Part shown: piece by piece, positions 14,310 to 14,822 of the stretch
Numbering within the stretch: position 1 is the first letter of the stretch
Layout of the letters: the number at the start of each line of letters is the position of its first letter
Source of the DNA: Thermotogaceae bacterium
GTDB taxonomy: Bacteria > Thermotogota > Thermotogae > B21-G9 > HyVt-16
DNA length: 14,822 nucleotides
Direction of reading: 5' to 3'
NCBI GenBank assembly: GCA_011043375.1
Contig: DQYP01000180.1
Coordinates: 1-14,822, forward strand
Position numbers and translations under genes: made by a program
The notes under the pieces: generated by a model
What the model was told of the DNA's origin: nothing
The model's database searches: none
The model's input: the letters and a program-made list of their open reading frames with translations, nothing else

Positions 14310-14822
14310 GTGGATATTATCCAAAAATATATTTCGAAAATTTCAAAAATATTTGATATTTACAACAAAATATCCAAGCTCGACGTTTCTGTTTCACAAC
14401 TTTATCCAATAACAGTTTTCGAGAATGGAATGTTTTTGGTGTATGATTTAGATAACTTGCAAAGAAACTATTTTCTCGCAGCGGAACAAGTTTCTGAAAT
14501 ACATGTACCTGAGGGTGTAAGGGCATGTTTTCCACTGGATTTTTATGGTGGAAAAATCTCTGCTGTAGTTTCTCCTGATGCTTTTAACGACATATATGGC
14601 TACATTGCTATTTTTCATGAGTTTGTTCATTGCTATCAATTTGAAAACTATGAAATGGAATTAAAAGATGGTTTAGAGATAGCCCATAGAGCCCAAGAAA
14701 AGAAAGACTTTATGTGGGAATTGACTCATTCTTTTCCATATAATGATAAAAAATTTATCGATGAGACAGAAAAACTTGCAAGATATTTTGAAATCGGATT
14801 TATAGATGGAATAAAGGAATAT
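14310..14822 (+). CDS. HExxH-motif protein, putative zinc metallopeptidase-like, 3' end missing, non-ATG start
   Basis: An open frame runs off the window end (171 residues seen) with no ATG until residue 41. Translation shows IFHEFVHCYQFENYE around residues 101-115, an HExxH metal-binding motif (His103, Glu104, His107) typical of zincin metallopeptidases. Glu137, Glu152 or Glu154 downstream could be a third ligand. No signal peptide or membrane segment is seen. I do not recognise the family, and function as a protease is unproven. The proposed GTG start at 14310 overlaps an AGAGG sequence. ATT at 14316 or ATC at 14319 would fit the GAGGTG better but are very rare starts. ATG at 14430 would remove a well-behaved coding stretch. 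The gene lies directly behind the fucose operon terminator, in the same frame as fucU, with no clear promoter of its own, so it may depend on read-through. Confidence 0.62.
   Translation, partial: MDIIQKYISKISKIFDIYNKISKLDVSVSQLYPITVFENGMFLVYDLDNLQRNYFLAAEQVSEIHVPEGVRACFPLDFYGGKISAVVSPDAFNDIYGYIAIFHEFVHCYQFENYEMELKDGLEIAHRAQEKKDFMWELTHSFPYNDKKFIDETEKLARYFEIGFIDGIKEY

Noticed and set aside
1..14822. CRISPR array, insertion sequence, prophage or defence system
   Set aside because: Reading through the window I saw no regularly spaced repeats, transposase or integrase motifs, or recognised defence genes; all long genes are metabolic or transport genes.

Overview
The window looks like part of a bacterial chromosome from the Thermotogae, near Thermotoga or Pseudothermotoga. 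This is inferred from low-to-moderate GC with AGA/AGG, ATA and GGA codons favoured, strong AGGAGG-type ribosome binding sites, tight operons, and a GH29 fucosidase whose active-site spacing matches what I remember of the T. maritima enzyme. No database search was possible, so the placement is an inference. I see no rRNA, tRNA, CRISPR array, insertion sequence, integrase or attachment site.

Layout. (1) 1-660, plus strand: the 3' two thirds of a type I mannose-6-phosphate isomerase (manA), cut by the window edge. (2) 638-4743, minus strand: a four-gene operon, read from right to left, of citrate synthase, an aconitase/isopropylmalate dehydratase-type large subunit (LeuC family), its small subunit (LeuD family) and isocitrate dehydrogenase. 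Together they would convert oxaloacetate and acetyl-CoA through citrate and isocitrate to 2-oxoglutarate, the oxidative TCA branch that feeds glutamate synthesis. (3) 4744-4972: an AT-rich divergent regulatory region. (4) 4973-6181, plus: a 12-TM MFS transporter of unknown substrate. (5) 6263-14298, plus: a fucose/fucoside utilisation operon with a consensus promoter, a LacI-family operator just after the predicted start of transcription, and then genes for a LacI-family repressor, an RbsB-type binding protein, an RbsA-type double ATPase, an RbsC-type permease, a cytoplasmic GH29 alpha-L-fucosidase, a short L-fucose isomerase and a FucU mutarotase. It ends in a strong intrinsic terminator. (6) 14310 to the end, plus: the start of a gene without ATG encoding an HExxH (zinc-metallopeptidase-like) protein, cut by the window edge.

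How the fucose genes would work together: the ABC importer brings in fucose or a small fucoside, the cytoplasmic fucosidase releases L-fucose, FucU interconverts its anomers and FucI makes L-fuculose. The later enzymes (fuculokinase and fuculose-phosphate aldolase, or an alternative route) are not in the window. A strong terminator-like hairpin between the binding-protein gene and the ATPase gene probably sets their relative amounts. The operator over the start of the regulator's own transcript suggests autoregulation of the whole unit.

Most genes belong to known families and I did not find a clear undescribed system. The more interesting points are the LeuCD-type proteins apparently serving as aconitase, the NAD-type signature in the isocitrate dehydrogenase, the mismatch between a monosaccharide-type importer and a cytoplasmic fucosidase, and the non-ATG HExxH gene behind the operon.
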